Source: Cotesia glomerata (taxonomy: Eukaryota > Arthropoda > Insecta > Hymenoptera > Braconidae). From it: a stretch of DNA of 64,000 nt. Each line of letters starts with the position of its first letter. Position 1 is the stretch's first letter. The stretch covers positions 13,761,961 to 13,825,960 of the forward strand of contig NC_058165.1 of assembly GCF_020080835.1 (NCBI RefSeq), in the 5' to 3' direction. Below the pieces are notes generated by a model. It was not told where the DNA came from. It saw only the letters and a list, made by a program, of their open reading frames with translations, and ran no database searches. Positions 33,885-44,190 of this stretch are shown here, one piece after another. Position numbers and translations under genes: made by a program.

Positions 33885-34785
33885 CGAAAACATTTTGCAC
33901 CAAAAACTATTATTTTGATAGAGAATTGACGTATTATGATGAAAGAAGGGCAAAGTCGTTGGTCCTGATGATAGTAAAATTTAAGCAGACAAAGATTAAG
34001 TGACAAAGTTCTATGCATTGTTGAGAAAACTCGGGGAGAAAATCAACAACGCTTTTGGTACTGCTCACTTCATGTTCATAACTCTATGATAGGCGATAGA
34101 TTTGATGTACATGCTAATGGATTCTTGATGAAAAAAGAGCTTGAATACTTTGCTTGAGCTCTTGATAATCCTGAAAGATTATTACTAGCAATTCTTGGTA
34201 ATGCCGAAATTGTTGAAAAAAAAAACACAACTAATCAATAACTTATTGTTGAATGAAATTAACGAAATGATTGTTGGTGGTGGTATGGTTTATACTTTCC
34301 TTAAAATGTCTAATAGAATGAAAATTGGAAATCTACTGTTCGATGAAGAAGCTTAAAAAATTGTAAATGACCCTTAGGGAAAAGCTATAAAAAACAATGT
34401 TCATGTTTATCTTTCAATAGATTTTGTTGCAGCAGATAAATTTATTGAAGATCAACCGTAAGAGCTGCTGTTAACTCTGAAATTTCCGATGAGTGGATAG
34501 GACTAGACGTTGGTTTTAAACCCTGTGAATTATTTACTGAGACAATCAAAAGAGCTAAAGCAATGGTATGCTACACGTTACTAGTCGATATATTTGAGTT
34601 TGAAAACTTCAGCAAAAATACAAAAAGTTTGATAGACAATGTTGTTAAGGCAACAACTTGTGAATCTATCATAATTATCAGTGGTGGAGATACAGCAGTT
34701 TGTGCTTCTAAATCAAAAACTGAAGATGAAGTTAACCACGTAAGTGATGACAGTTTAGAACTGTGCTTATGCAGTATTTTTTAAC
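33885..34785 (+). pseudogene. Phosphoglycerate kinase pseudogene
   Basis: Successive plus-strand segments in changing frames match PGK, the glycolytic enzyme that transfers phosphate from 1,3-bisphosphoglycerate to ADP. In order: a decayed 'ILIEN' loop, 'KFYALLRKLGEKINNAFGTA', 'GFLMKKELEYFA', 'INEMIVGGGMVYTFLKMSN', 'IGNLLFDEEA', 'DFVAADKF', and 'FEFENFSKNTKSLIDNVVKA' followed by 'ISGGDTAVCASK'. PGK's first part is missing. Many stops and frameshifts (stops after DEEA, NDP and others) show long decay. No introns are seen between the parts, consistent with a processed copy, but no poly(A) or flanking repeats are clear. Confidence 0.8.
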
Positions 34786-34796
34786 TGGAGCTTAGT

Positions 34797-34842
34797 TTGG
34801 GCACTTCCGCTGAAAAGTTAAATTTCGGCCGGAAGTGCCCAA
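34797..34842. repeat. Perfect 13-bp-stem inverted repeat
   Basis: TTGGGCACTTCCG at 34797-34809 and its exact complement at 34830-34842 around a 20-nt loop. MITE remnant or other hairpin. 150 bp further right the block 'ggcacaccctaatatatata' (also found inverted at about 41910-41932) suggests another dispersed element end. Confidence 0.6.
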
Positions 34843-35255
34843 TTAAAACCTCCTGCTAAAAATTCTATGAAAATCAAATCTATCGTCTTACCCCAAAATA
34901 TCTTAGGAAAGGCCTAAACACAGCTGATTTCAAAAGCGGAACTGAAAATTCCAATTTTAAAAGGCCCATCAAGGAAGTTACATTTTGGCACACCCTAATA
35001 TATATATACTAGCTGTTACCCGCCTGCTCCGCTGGACACTCAAAATTATATTTAGAATTGAATAGAATTTTATTTTTAGATCTAGACTTGAAATTTAATT
35101 GGAGTATTATTTTGACTTGCACAGATTCCAAATTCCATTGGATTGGCCTGTACTTTTTATCTATGTAATTATTCTGGCTAATATTCATTGTAACTTTCAA
35201 TGTGTAATCACTATACTATTCTCGTGGCTATCTTCCAAAAATGCACAATGATTGA

Positions 35256-36645
35256 CACGAAGAAAAAAATATTTAAATCAGTTGACCTTGAAGGCCATCC
35301 CTGTAATTTCTTGTTTCTTTTATTATTCTATTAAATTTTATATCTGTAGGAATTGTATTTGAAGAATATGAATTTTTTGACAATTATCACTCCTGCGCTC
35401 CTATGTTTGGGAAGAATTCCGTAAGATCCTATTTGAGATGGTTTCTATATTATAAATAAAAGGTTCCAACAAAACTTCGAGTCCATAGAAACTCGTGTTT
35501 GAAAATGGGAGAGTTTCATTGTTAACTCCCCTTGCAATCCCTTATCGGGTTAGAATTCGAGAAAATTCATTCTCAGCTGAACTTGACATTATCCACGAAG
35601 ATTCCTACTAAATTTGGAGTCTATCGAAGTTACAGTTCAAAAATTAAAATTTTAGATTTTAACACCTACCCCCGCAATCTCTATCGGAAGTAGAATTTTT
35701 TGAAATCCATTTTAAGATGATTTCCTCATGGCATATAAAAGATTCCTACCAAATTTACAGCTTTTAGAAGCTATATTTTGGAAATTAAGCTTTTTTTATT
35801 GTTAAATCCCCCTGCAATCTTTTATTGGGGGTTGTTCGTCGTCAAATTTGCTTAGATTATTTCTACATCACATATAGAAGATCCTTACTAAATTTGGATT
35901 CTATAAGAGCTATTAGAAAAGGGGACTTCTCATTGTTAACTCCCCCACAATCCCTTTTGGAGTTAGAACTCGAGAAAATCTATTCTCAGTTGAACTTGAC
36001 ATTATACACGGAGATTTCTACCAAATTTAGAGTCTGTAGAAGTTGCAGTTTGGAAATTAAAATGTCAGATTTTAACACCCACCCCCGCAATCTCTATCGG
36101 GAGTAGACTTTATTGAAATTCGTTTTGAGATGATCTCTACACGAGAAATAAAATATTCCAACCAAATTTGGAGTTTTTAGAGGCTATATTTTGAAATTAA
36201 GATTTCTTATTGTTGACACCCACCCCCGCGATTCTTATTAGGGGTGGTTCGTCGTAAAATCCGCTCTTAGATCATTTCTATATCACAAATAAAAAACTCC
36301 TTCCAAATTTGGCGACTATCGGAGCTGTAGCTTAGAAATTAAACAATTTTAATAGTTAATACTCCCGCAAACCCCTGTGAGGTGAGCTATCGTAAAATTC
36401 GTTCGTATATTATTTCTACATCTCTTACAGAAAATTCCTACCCAATTTGGAGTCTAGAGAGCTATAGTATGAAATCGGGAATTTTTCATTGTTAACGCCC
36501 CCGCATTCTTTTTTGGGGTAGGATACGGTAAAATTCGTTCATGAATTATTTCTTCATCTCACAAAGAAGACAGCTAGCAAATTTGGAGCATGTAGGACCT
36601 ATAGCTTGGAAATTTAAAATTTTTATTCTGAACACCCTGTCACGG
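35256..36645. repeat. Satellite array, ~138-bp monomers in a 3-monomer higher-order repeat
   Basis: The conserved 'ccc(c)gcaatc' box falls at about 35395, 35534, 35674, 35814, 35947, 36087, 36228, 36367 and 36503, spacing 133-141 bp. Monomers three steps apart are more alike than neighbours: 35534 with 35947 ('ttctcag(c/t)tgaacttgacatta'), 35674 with 36087 ('cccccgcaatctctatcgg'), 35814 with 36228 ('ggttcgtcgt'). So the true unit is about 413 bp. The block starts after 'actagctgttacccgcctgc' at 35010 and ends exactly where the next LTR begins. Confidence 0.8.
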
Positions 36646-36648
36646 GGC

Positions 36649-38985
36649 TCCTTCATTATCCGTTGAAGGTCCTCACCCTAGCCGCGTTTAGTTATCGACG
36701 GATCACTGGGCGCTGTGGTCTAGGATGCTCGCGCAGTAACAATAAAAATTAACATAAGTTCCGGGGCCTAGAAAATAAGCGTTCCGCGGGTGGGGATAAT
36801 TCCACACCAGGGGCAAGTGAAGTTGGCGTACCGAAAAGCGACATTGTGAAGCCGGAGCCCGAGACACCAGCACGAGATCTTGGAAAACAGGTAATTATTT
36901 ATTTTCCTCTGAGTTTCTTGTGGAACCTTCAGAGCGATTAATTGAACATTTATAATTGATATTTATTGCTGTAGGCATTTTAGCCAAGCCTAAAAATATC
37001 CCTCCTCAATAATTATGCCTCTTAACTATCCTGGAATTTCCAGATTTCATTTACCAAGTTGACTAAATCCCGAGCTACGACGCAACCAACCAGATCCGGA
37101 GATTACCTGATAGAGCTGTGTGTAATTTGGCGGACAAAATTCTGCCTCAGAACCGAAGGCCATAGGAAACGACAACGGAAGCCGAATTAAAAGAGAAAAG
37201 AAATCGCCAAAAATTCTCAGGTACAGAAAATTTAACACCGTCGGTAAATTATTGCGTCGCTCCCGGAAATTCTAGGCACAGGCCAGGTTCCGTCTTCTCA
37301 ATCACCCTACTTGATTAATTAATTATCCGAATCTCAAAATAAAATATCTAGAATTATAGAGTCGAAGTTAAAATTAGTTAAAATGAAATTTTGAATAAAT
37401 AGAAAATTTGACAAGTCGAAAAATTTCAAATTAAAAAATAAAAAAAGAGGTTAAAAATTACCCAAATTAATATTTCTATAAAAAATTGGTCAAAATAAGT
37501 TCAGAGATTAAAAATTTATAAAATCAAGAAAGTTCAATATCGACAAATTTGAGTTAAATTATGCGTCATTCATCTGAGCTTGAAATTCTGTAATGATTAA
37601 ATTTATTATAAATTATAAATTAAAAATAAAAACTAAAAAGGGAAGTAAAAAATTAGAGATTTATCCGAAAGTTAGATTAAAATTGAATAATAAAATCCAC
37701 AATTAAAAATAAATTAAAATTCCTAAAATGAAAAATTATTCATTAAAATTACAACTTTGAGAAAAATATCAAAGTAAATTTTTAAATAAAAAATAAAATT
37801 CTTTTAATTCTAGAAAATTACAATTTTCAAGCTTGAGTAAATTAATTTATAAAAAATTACAAGCGTAAAATTGTCAATAGATCAAAATTGTTCAAAAAAC
37901 TTCGAATAAATAAGAATTGTCGCAGAAATTCCAGTATGATAAGTTTCTAAGGAGAAATAATTAACATAAAATTTGGCCTTGGAAAAATTTAGCCAAGTTG
38001 ACGACTAAGTGCTCAGAATTCTTTACTGGAATTCAAAATAATGGCATAAGCCGATTATTCAAGGCAGTTTGAAGATTCGAGTAAAATTTTGTCTAAAATT
38101 TTGGTTGAATAAAACGCTGCTGTGATATTAACTTAACTAAGCAGACCAAAATTAAATAAAATTATTTATCGAGAAGTCAAGTTAGGGGACCGGGAAAATT
38201 GATTCCCAAGGAAGTCATGTTGAAAAAAGTATTTAAGAATTTTGAAAATGATTGAGTAGAGTCAAGAGTGTGTTTGGATAGTATTATATTATTATTGTGT
38301 AAAAAAATTAAATTTACATTATATACTCCTCGTTCACGGGCTGTCGAGGGAGGTTAGTATTAGCAGGTTGTGTCGACTAGTGTCATGGTATCCTCCTCTG
38401 TCCTAGTCGACTTCCAGGTTCCTTGAGTCCCGCAGTGAGGGTCCGGGCGACAGCAGAAGGGGCTAAGGACGGTTTGAACCTTAGGCAGGGGTCCGGGCGA
38501 CCCACCCAAGGTCGGAAATCTAGAGTCTTAGGAAGCGTTAGAGGGAGTTCACTGTGCGACACCGCGACTTAGGTAGAAACTTTGCGGTATAGGCAGCTCC
38601 ATATGCCAGGGGTACCAAGTCAGGAATAAGTAACTTTATGATAGAAAACACTACTGATATGAGGGCACGCTCGCCTTATAGCAGGGCCATCGTAGGAATA
38701 AGCCAAACTATGATAGAAACTGCACAGTATAGACAGCTCGCTTCAGAGGGTACTGTTTGAGGATTAAGAAAATTTTTCGAATATGTGAGTGTGTGTGAGA
38801 ATTAAAAGCCAGAGTTTAATTATGTAAAAAGTCAAGGAAAATAAATTCATGATCAATGTCAAATCTACTTGTTATTATTATTTATGTCGAAATTTTTTAT
38901 GAAGATTTCTCTCTCGACCCTGTGATATCTCTTTTGCTTGGACACACAGGTTCTGGAAACCGCATAAAAATTCCAGTGGCGCCCT
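36649..38985 (+). mobile_element. Long LTR-like sequence, relative of 1-835
   Basis: Begins TGTCACGGGGCTCC, like an LTR start (compare TGTGACGGG at 1328), and ends near 'attccagtggcgccc', where TGGCGCCC resembles a primer-binding site. Shares several blocks with 1-835. Includes a 9-bp-stem hairpin GTCGACTAG/CTAGTCGAC (38372-38411). If it is one LTR it is about 2.3 kb, unusually long; it may be an LTR plus leader. No gag or pol follows because of the gap at 39033. Confidence 0.45.
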
Positions 38986-39032
38986 TAACTATTAAATTTA
39001 AATACAGTGGGTGACCAAGTGGACGGTACCAA

Positions 39033-39132
39033 NNNNNNNNNNNNNNNNNNNNNNNNNNNNNNNNNNNNNNNNNNNNNNNNNNNNNNNNNNNNNNNNNNNN
39101 NNNNNNNNNNNNNNNNNNNNNNNNNNNNNNNN
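39033..39132. other. Assembly gap (100 N)
   Basis: Separates the LTR-like sequence from the R1 element. Confidence 0.99.
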
Positions 39133-40579
39133 ATGCTTGCTTGTAAATCTCTGGAGTGCCTCTTTGTATACCGGGCACCTGTATGTACCGGCGTGATGGG
39201 CAGCGTTCTCTGCGCTCTTATTTTCCGCGCATAATACACACTTCGCTGGGTTTTTACAGTCCGCAATCTTGTGTCCTTCTTGGCCGCATCTGATGCATAG
39301 CTTGGATCGATCTGTCTTACTTCTGCACTTGGATCCGTGGTGCCCGAAATGCCAGCATTTGTAGCATCGGGTAGGTTTCCTCGTGGCTCTAATTCGGCAG
39401 TTGACCCAGCCAATTCAGATTTTACCGCTTCCTTCTAATATCTTCTGAGCTGCTGCAGCCGGTAGTGTCACGACAGCGGTTTGGGTACCTCTGTAAGCTT
39501 TGCGGATCTTGATTGTCTCTGGTAGTATTTCGCAGAGCTCCTTGGTTACCGTATGCAGGGCAGCCTGAATATCCTCCTTTGTTGTGGTGTCATCTAGGTC
39601 CTCGAATCTCGATGTCTTCTTGGGGCCCTTTGCAGATCACTTTGGCCTCCGCCTTAAGAATGTTTGCGATGGTATGTTGCAGGCCTTGGCCTTTGCCCAC
39701 GCACTTCCGCGAAATCGTAATCAGCAAGTCTCCGCTTCTGGTCTTGTTGATCTTGTCCACTGTTGTGCGAACTTGCTCATCAGGGACGTCCTTCTTTATG
39801 CGACGCAAAATCTCGGCGTACTTTGCTTTCTCGGCCGGGCGGATGATCAGTGCGTCGGGTCTGATCCATTTGAGCGGTTTTTTGCGCTTAGGCTCCGGCC
39901 TGGGCTTCTTTGGAGGCTCCTTTGGGAGCTGTTCTTTGGCTAGCCTCCGTTTCCCTTTCCTTGTGTGGACATCTTTCCAATCAGTCGCGTCTTTTTTTTC
40001 GGCGTTCTGCTTCATCACGTTTTTCGGAGGACTTGGTTTCAAGTCCTTTCTCTTCGTCAATCGCCCATCTATTCCATCTGGGGAGTTTCGGTCCTTCCTC
40101 TTGTTAGACTTGTTGGAAGTATGACCTTCGTCTTTAGCATCAGATTCACCGTCAGCATCGCCTCCGGTGTCCATTGATTTTTCGATCTCCACAGCAAGTT
40201 GACTGCTCTTCTCCGGCGTAAAACGAGGAGTGATTCGTCGAGGTGACTGCCATTCTTCGTCCAGTTTTTTAAACCTTCGAAGGGCGTTAACTACCCTGGT
40301 TGCCTTGGTCTTTATCTCTTTATGGATATTGACCTTTGATTGGACAAACTCATGCAGTTCGCTGGTCAGCTTTTCGAGGCGTTCCAGCGCTTGCGTCCGC
40401 TTCATCTCAGCGCTTACGGTAATCGCTGCTTCTTGGGCGTGAGGCCCACTAATACTCCTGTCCTTTTCTTGATTTCTCGTTTCTTCCATGGTTTTGAGTG
40501 ATACTTCAAAGCAAAAGGTCGTCTCCGAACGCGATGCCTCCGGAAGTGGAGGGGTGATCACTCTTACAGCTTCCTCCAT
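39133..40579 (-). pseudogene. R1 ORF1 (Gag-like), one frameshift and one nonsense codon
   Basis: Frame 40579-39590 gives 329 residues: coiled-coil-like 'RTQALERLEKLTSELHEF', a basic low-complexity middle and the conserved 'KWIRPDALIIRPAEKAKYAEI'. An extra base near 39590 shifts the frame; the rest runs to the gap with 'KAYRGTQTA', a TGA in place of an Arg codon at 'KI*IGWVNC', and zinc knuckles around 'CYKCWHFGHHGSKC' and 'CIRCGQEGHKIADC'. Closely related to ORF1 at 56777-58131. ORF1 proteins bind the element RNA. Confidence 0.8.
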
Positions 40580-41058
40580 TGCTATAAGAGCTTTCGGTTA
40601 TTGAAGCGGGAAATCTCAACCGCTTCGACCCTGCACCTGCTTCCTTCATCGGCTTCCTCTTGCTCCCGTGGGTGCGGCACGTAGATGCCGGGAGTTACCA
40701 CGTACACCGCGCTATAAGGATCATTTCGCACATCTCTTTCGAGCAGCGTCACCTTATCCGCTTGCGTACGTGACCCTAGGTCAGATGGTGTGACCAACCC
40801 TTCCTGCCGAAAGGGGAGTTTTCGTTTTTTACCGTGAGAGCTATTTTATTTCGCTCTTACCCTCTGCTCCGAAGAACAGCGAGCTTTCTCCGACCCACAA
40901 GGATACACGGACGGTGGCTGTTACTCTTCAGCTCCGATGCCTGATTTGGTCCGCGAGGGCTATTTTATTTCGCCCCAATCCGCCGATCTTACGACCGGTT
41001 AGGACCCCCCTATCCGCCACCTGGGGACGCGCCCGGTGGGAGTTTGGCTTCTTCCGAC

Positions 41059-41060
<2 letters not shown>
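39133..41060 (-). mobile_element. R1-clade LINE, family B, copy 1 (5' half)
   Basis: Minus strand. Only 5' UTR and ORF1 are present; ORF2 is lost in the gap. The 5' end lies flush against a (GT)n tract at 41061, as expected for R1 elements with microsatellite targets. The 5'-terminal region contains 'ccaggtggcggatagggg' on the element strand, also present at the 5' end of copy 4 (about 63190). Confidence 0.75.
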
Positions 41061-41143
<83 letters not shown>

Positions 41144-41152
41144 TGTGTGTGT
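41061..41152 (+). repeat. (GT)n microsatellite at the R1 5' end
   Basis: About 40 GT units with one interruption near its right end. Touches the 5' end of R1 copy 1 with no spacer. Confidence 0.95.
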
Positions 41153-41204
41153 ATGGAAATTGTGTGTAATGCACAATTGGGCTGAGCTTAGCCACTGTGA
41201 ATAA

Positions 41205-41330
41205 TTGCTGGTGTAAGAACCAGTTATTTAGAAATGCTAGCGTAGGAGCTAGTTAAATTGAGATGATAGCATAGGAGCTAGTTAAATCGAAATGCGATCG
41301 TGGGAGCTAGTTCAATTGTGTGAAATGTGC
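41205..41330 (+). repeat. ~35-bp tandem repeats
   Basis: Three to four imperfect copies of 'aaatg(c/a)tagc(g/a)taggagctagttaaat'. 41331-42048 holds no gene; a block at 41700-41930 ends in 'tattagggtgtgccaaaatgg', the inverse of 34980-35000. Confidence 0.7.
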
Positions 41331-42084
41331 TAATGTAGTAATTAGCTGAATAATGATGCTAGTTCAGAACGACTATGTTGTATATTTGATGCTGATATAA
41401 AATTTAATGAAGCAATGGATTGCTATGATAAGTCAAGTTACTTTATGGATAACGCGTATAATCAAGCAAGTTACAAAAAATGGCCGCGATGCCGTTAAAG
41501 AATAACTACGGCGCAATTGAACTGCCTCGATGGCGTCACTAACAATTATTCTGATAATTGGATTATTCACTAATATTTTGATGTTAATTTTATGAATTCG
41601 ACAAGAAATAATTTGATATGATATTAAATTTAGTTATTGCAAATATTTATAGCAATAGAAAACAGATTTAGATTGATTTAGATATTTTAGTCACGTATGC
41701 AAATTACAGAAGGACGTAGTAGTACAACCGTCCCAGCACAACTGGTGTAACCATCCCACGCTGTCTCGTGCCTCGTGCCAGCCGGCTTCTCTCCCACTTA
41801 TTACTCTGCGCATGTGCGGCAGCCATAATGTTGTCCGTGCAGCTACGGAATTTCCCGGTACAGCCTGAAGTCGCGACTCTATTATACAAATGCAAATTAT
41901 ATATATATATATATTAGGGTGTGCCAAAATGGAACTCCCGTGGATAACCTTTTAAATGTAAATATAAATATATGAATATATTTGCTTTCCCGCTTTACAT
42001 CATTAGTTATAATTGTATAATGTAAATATAAATATAAATAATGTAAGTACAAATATAAATAATGCTGTGAAGCGGGAAAGAATA

Positions 42085-42363
42085 GGAGTTACGGTAATTA
42101 TTACGTGAAGCGTTCCACATTCACGTAACAGGATATTGGTAGGAAAGGATTCAGAAAGGAATGTGGAGAGGATCATCTCAATGTGAGTTTATAAAATATG
42201 CGAGAAAAAATTATTAGATAGCTCGGACTGGGATTCGAACCCAGAACCTTCCGAAGACATGTCGGCTACTCTACCATTTGAGCTATCCGGTCTATACTAA
42301 ATTTCCTTTTGCTTATTCTATATACATTAAGCCACACCGTCCATCTTATGGCAAGCAATTTTT
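42085..42363 (-). repeat. tRNA-derived SINE flanked by 36-bp direct repeats
   Basis: 279 bp between 36-bp direct repeats (42049-42084 and 42364-42399, one mismatch; core 'aataatgctgtgaagcggga'). Minus strand has a tRNA-like head (about 42225-42292) with A box 'TAGCTCAAATGGTAGAG' and perfect T arm 'CTGGGTTCGAATCCCAG', and the block 'caccgtccatcttatgg' shared with the SINE pair at 12 kb. The anticodon loop CATGTCT lacks U33, so it is not called a tRNA gene. Confidence 0.65.
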
Positions 42364-42458
42364 ACAAATATGAATAATGCTGTGAAGCGGGAAAGAATAT
42401 TTGTAAAAATGTGCAAAAATATTCGTAAAAATACGAGAAAATATAATAGAATCTTACG

Positions 42459-42459
<1 letters not shown>

Positions 42460-42530
<71 letters not shown>
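42460..42530. repeat. (TA)n microsatellite
   Basis: About 34 TA units directly joined to the right half of the dispersed repeat. Confidence 0.95.
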
Positions 42531-42531
<1 letters not shown>

Positions 42532-42760
42532 TCAAAAATTAGTGTTTTATTAAACTTCCACCAAGCTTTTGAACTCGGAGACCTCAAAATAATACAAAAA
42601 ATTATATTTTTGAGCTCGAAGAGCTCAAAAACGTAATAAGTGCAATTTTATCCACTTAAGTATGGAATTAGCGGTAAGTTGCCGGGATGACCTTTAGGGT
42701 CAACCGTTTTTCTAATTTTTTTTTTGAGTAATCTTAAGAAAACTACCGAGAAAAAATTTC
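42531..42760 (+). repeat. Dispersed repeat, copy C (right end only)
   Basis: 'agtgttttattaaacttc', 'gagctc(g)aagagctcaaaaacg', 'gtaataagtgcaatttt' and 'gacctttagggtcaaccgttt' match the right end of copy E (63740-63930). Here the microsatellite in front is (TA)n. 42761-43379 shows only AT-rich DNA. Confidence 0.8.
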
Positions 42761-43379
42761 GAAAATACTTGAAAGAAAAATTTTTTTTTAATTTTTGGAA
42801 CTTAGATCTAAAAACTAGATATTGAGAGCTACAATTTGATTATGTTTTTACTGTACGACGATTTTTCTACAAGTTATAGCCTGTTGAAAATCCCTTAAAA
42901 ATTTAGATTTTTTTCTTGCTCCCTTAATTTTTGTGAGAAGTGTCCATGCAATAAATAAATTCACTCTAATATTTATTAATTGTTATGTCGTGGTTTTAAA
43001 TTAACGTTTTTTTATTGTTTTAAGATGATACGAATTTTTTTTATTGAATCTTAAAATATATTTTTAAAAGAAACTAATATTTACAGCAGACACTAGTAAT
43101 GAAAAAACGCATTAAGTGTCTTGTCCGGTCGATCTAAAAATTTTCCCATTAGGCTGTTCTGAATGTTTAAAAAAAAATTAAAATCCCAAGTTCTTTAAGA
43201 GATTAAAAACCCTAAATACACCAGTAAATGGGAGTTTTATTGCCCTCTGTATTGACTAGCATTATCGACAAGGACTCTGGAAATTTTACGGTATGAATAA
43301 GATGAATTTTAAAAAGGAAGCAAATAATTTACAACTTTTAAAATAAAATATTATAAGAACTGAAAATAACAATAAATGT

Positions 43380-43490
43380 TATCAGATCTCAAAGTTTCAA
43401 GGTCCTAGGAAGGTTCCCTGAATGTTTTCGCGATGATGTCAGTATGTCTGTATGTATGTGTGTGCATGTTTGTGTGTATGTGTGTGTGTG
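43380..43490 (+). repeat. Dispersed repeat, copy D (left half) ending in a TG-rich microsatellite
   Basis: 'ttatcagatctcaaagtttc', 'ggtcctaggaaggttcc' and 'cgcgatgatgtcagtatg' match the left half of copies A and B; then (TATG/TG)n up to 43490. The right half is missing here and is most simply found as copy E at 63286-64000. Confidence 0.75.
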
Positions 43491-43522
<32 letters not shown>

Positions 43523-43730
43523 GAGGAGGTCAAATACATTTACGTATATCAGGACGAGATGTTTGTCCTGGGTATGTCGAACTCGAAAGTCAATATTATT
43601 GACAACAATACCGACTAAACATCCTCCTCTCTCTTTGCCCATAAATGTTACGGGGAAGACTGAATCGGGACCGCGTTAGCATTACTTCAATCCAGCCCGT
43701 GTTGCGTCTCACGACGGTTGCTCCTGGTAA

Positions 43731-43977
43731 CTAGTCTCTTTCTGCGAGTTTTTCCTTTAAAAAATGCTGCGCATAGGCTGCGACAGCTGACCAGTTATCT
43801 TTTTTTTTGATCATGCAGGTTACTAAGCTCTCAGGGGAGAGCGTGGTGCCAATAGTTTCATCAGTACTGCTTTTGTAGTCCTTCCACTGGTCACATTCAA
43901 AGAACGTGTGCTCAACGTTGTCAATTTTGTCTGGGCAGTATTTGCACGTTGGTATGCTTTGCAGTCCCATCTTAAAA
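43731..43977 (-). pseudogene. R1 ORF2 C-terminal end (copy 2, piece 1)
   Basis: Encodes 'MGLQSIPTCKYCPDKIDNVE' and the end 'HFLKEKLAERD', matching the C-terminus of copy 4 (58940-59170). The CxxC...H...C pattern is the zinc finger typical of R1 ORF2 C-termini. Confidence 0.8.
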
Positions 43978-44190
43978 AAAATGTGAGCCGTCATGGGACG
44001 CCTGGCAGATGTAAAACATCGTGTATGTACAAGTAATATGCATAAAAGATAATATTATTACAGGAATTAAATATAGCCTAATGAAAAAATGAAGTATTAC
44101 GAATTTCTTACGGAAAATGGTAACTTTATTTAATAAACATTTATTTACATGTAATATAAAAATTCGATATTAATATCAAGTGGCCACAAT

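Noticed and set aside
33776..34018. 80-residue minus-strand frame
   Set aside because: Antisense to the PGK pseudogene region.
42225..42292. tRNA gene
   Set aside because: T arm perfect but anticodon loop is not tRNA-like, and the sequence sits in a SINE-like unit with direct repeats.
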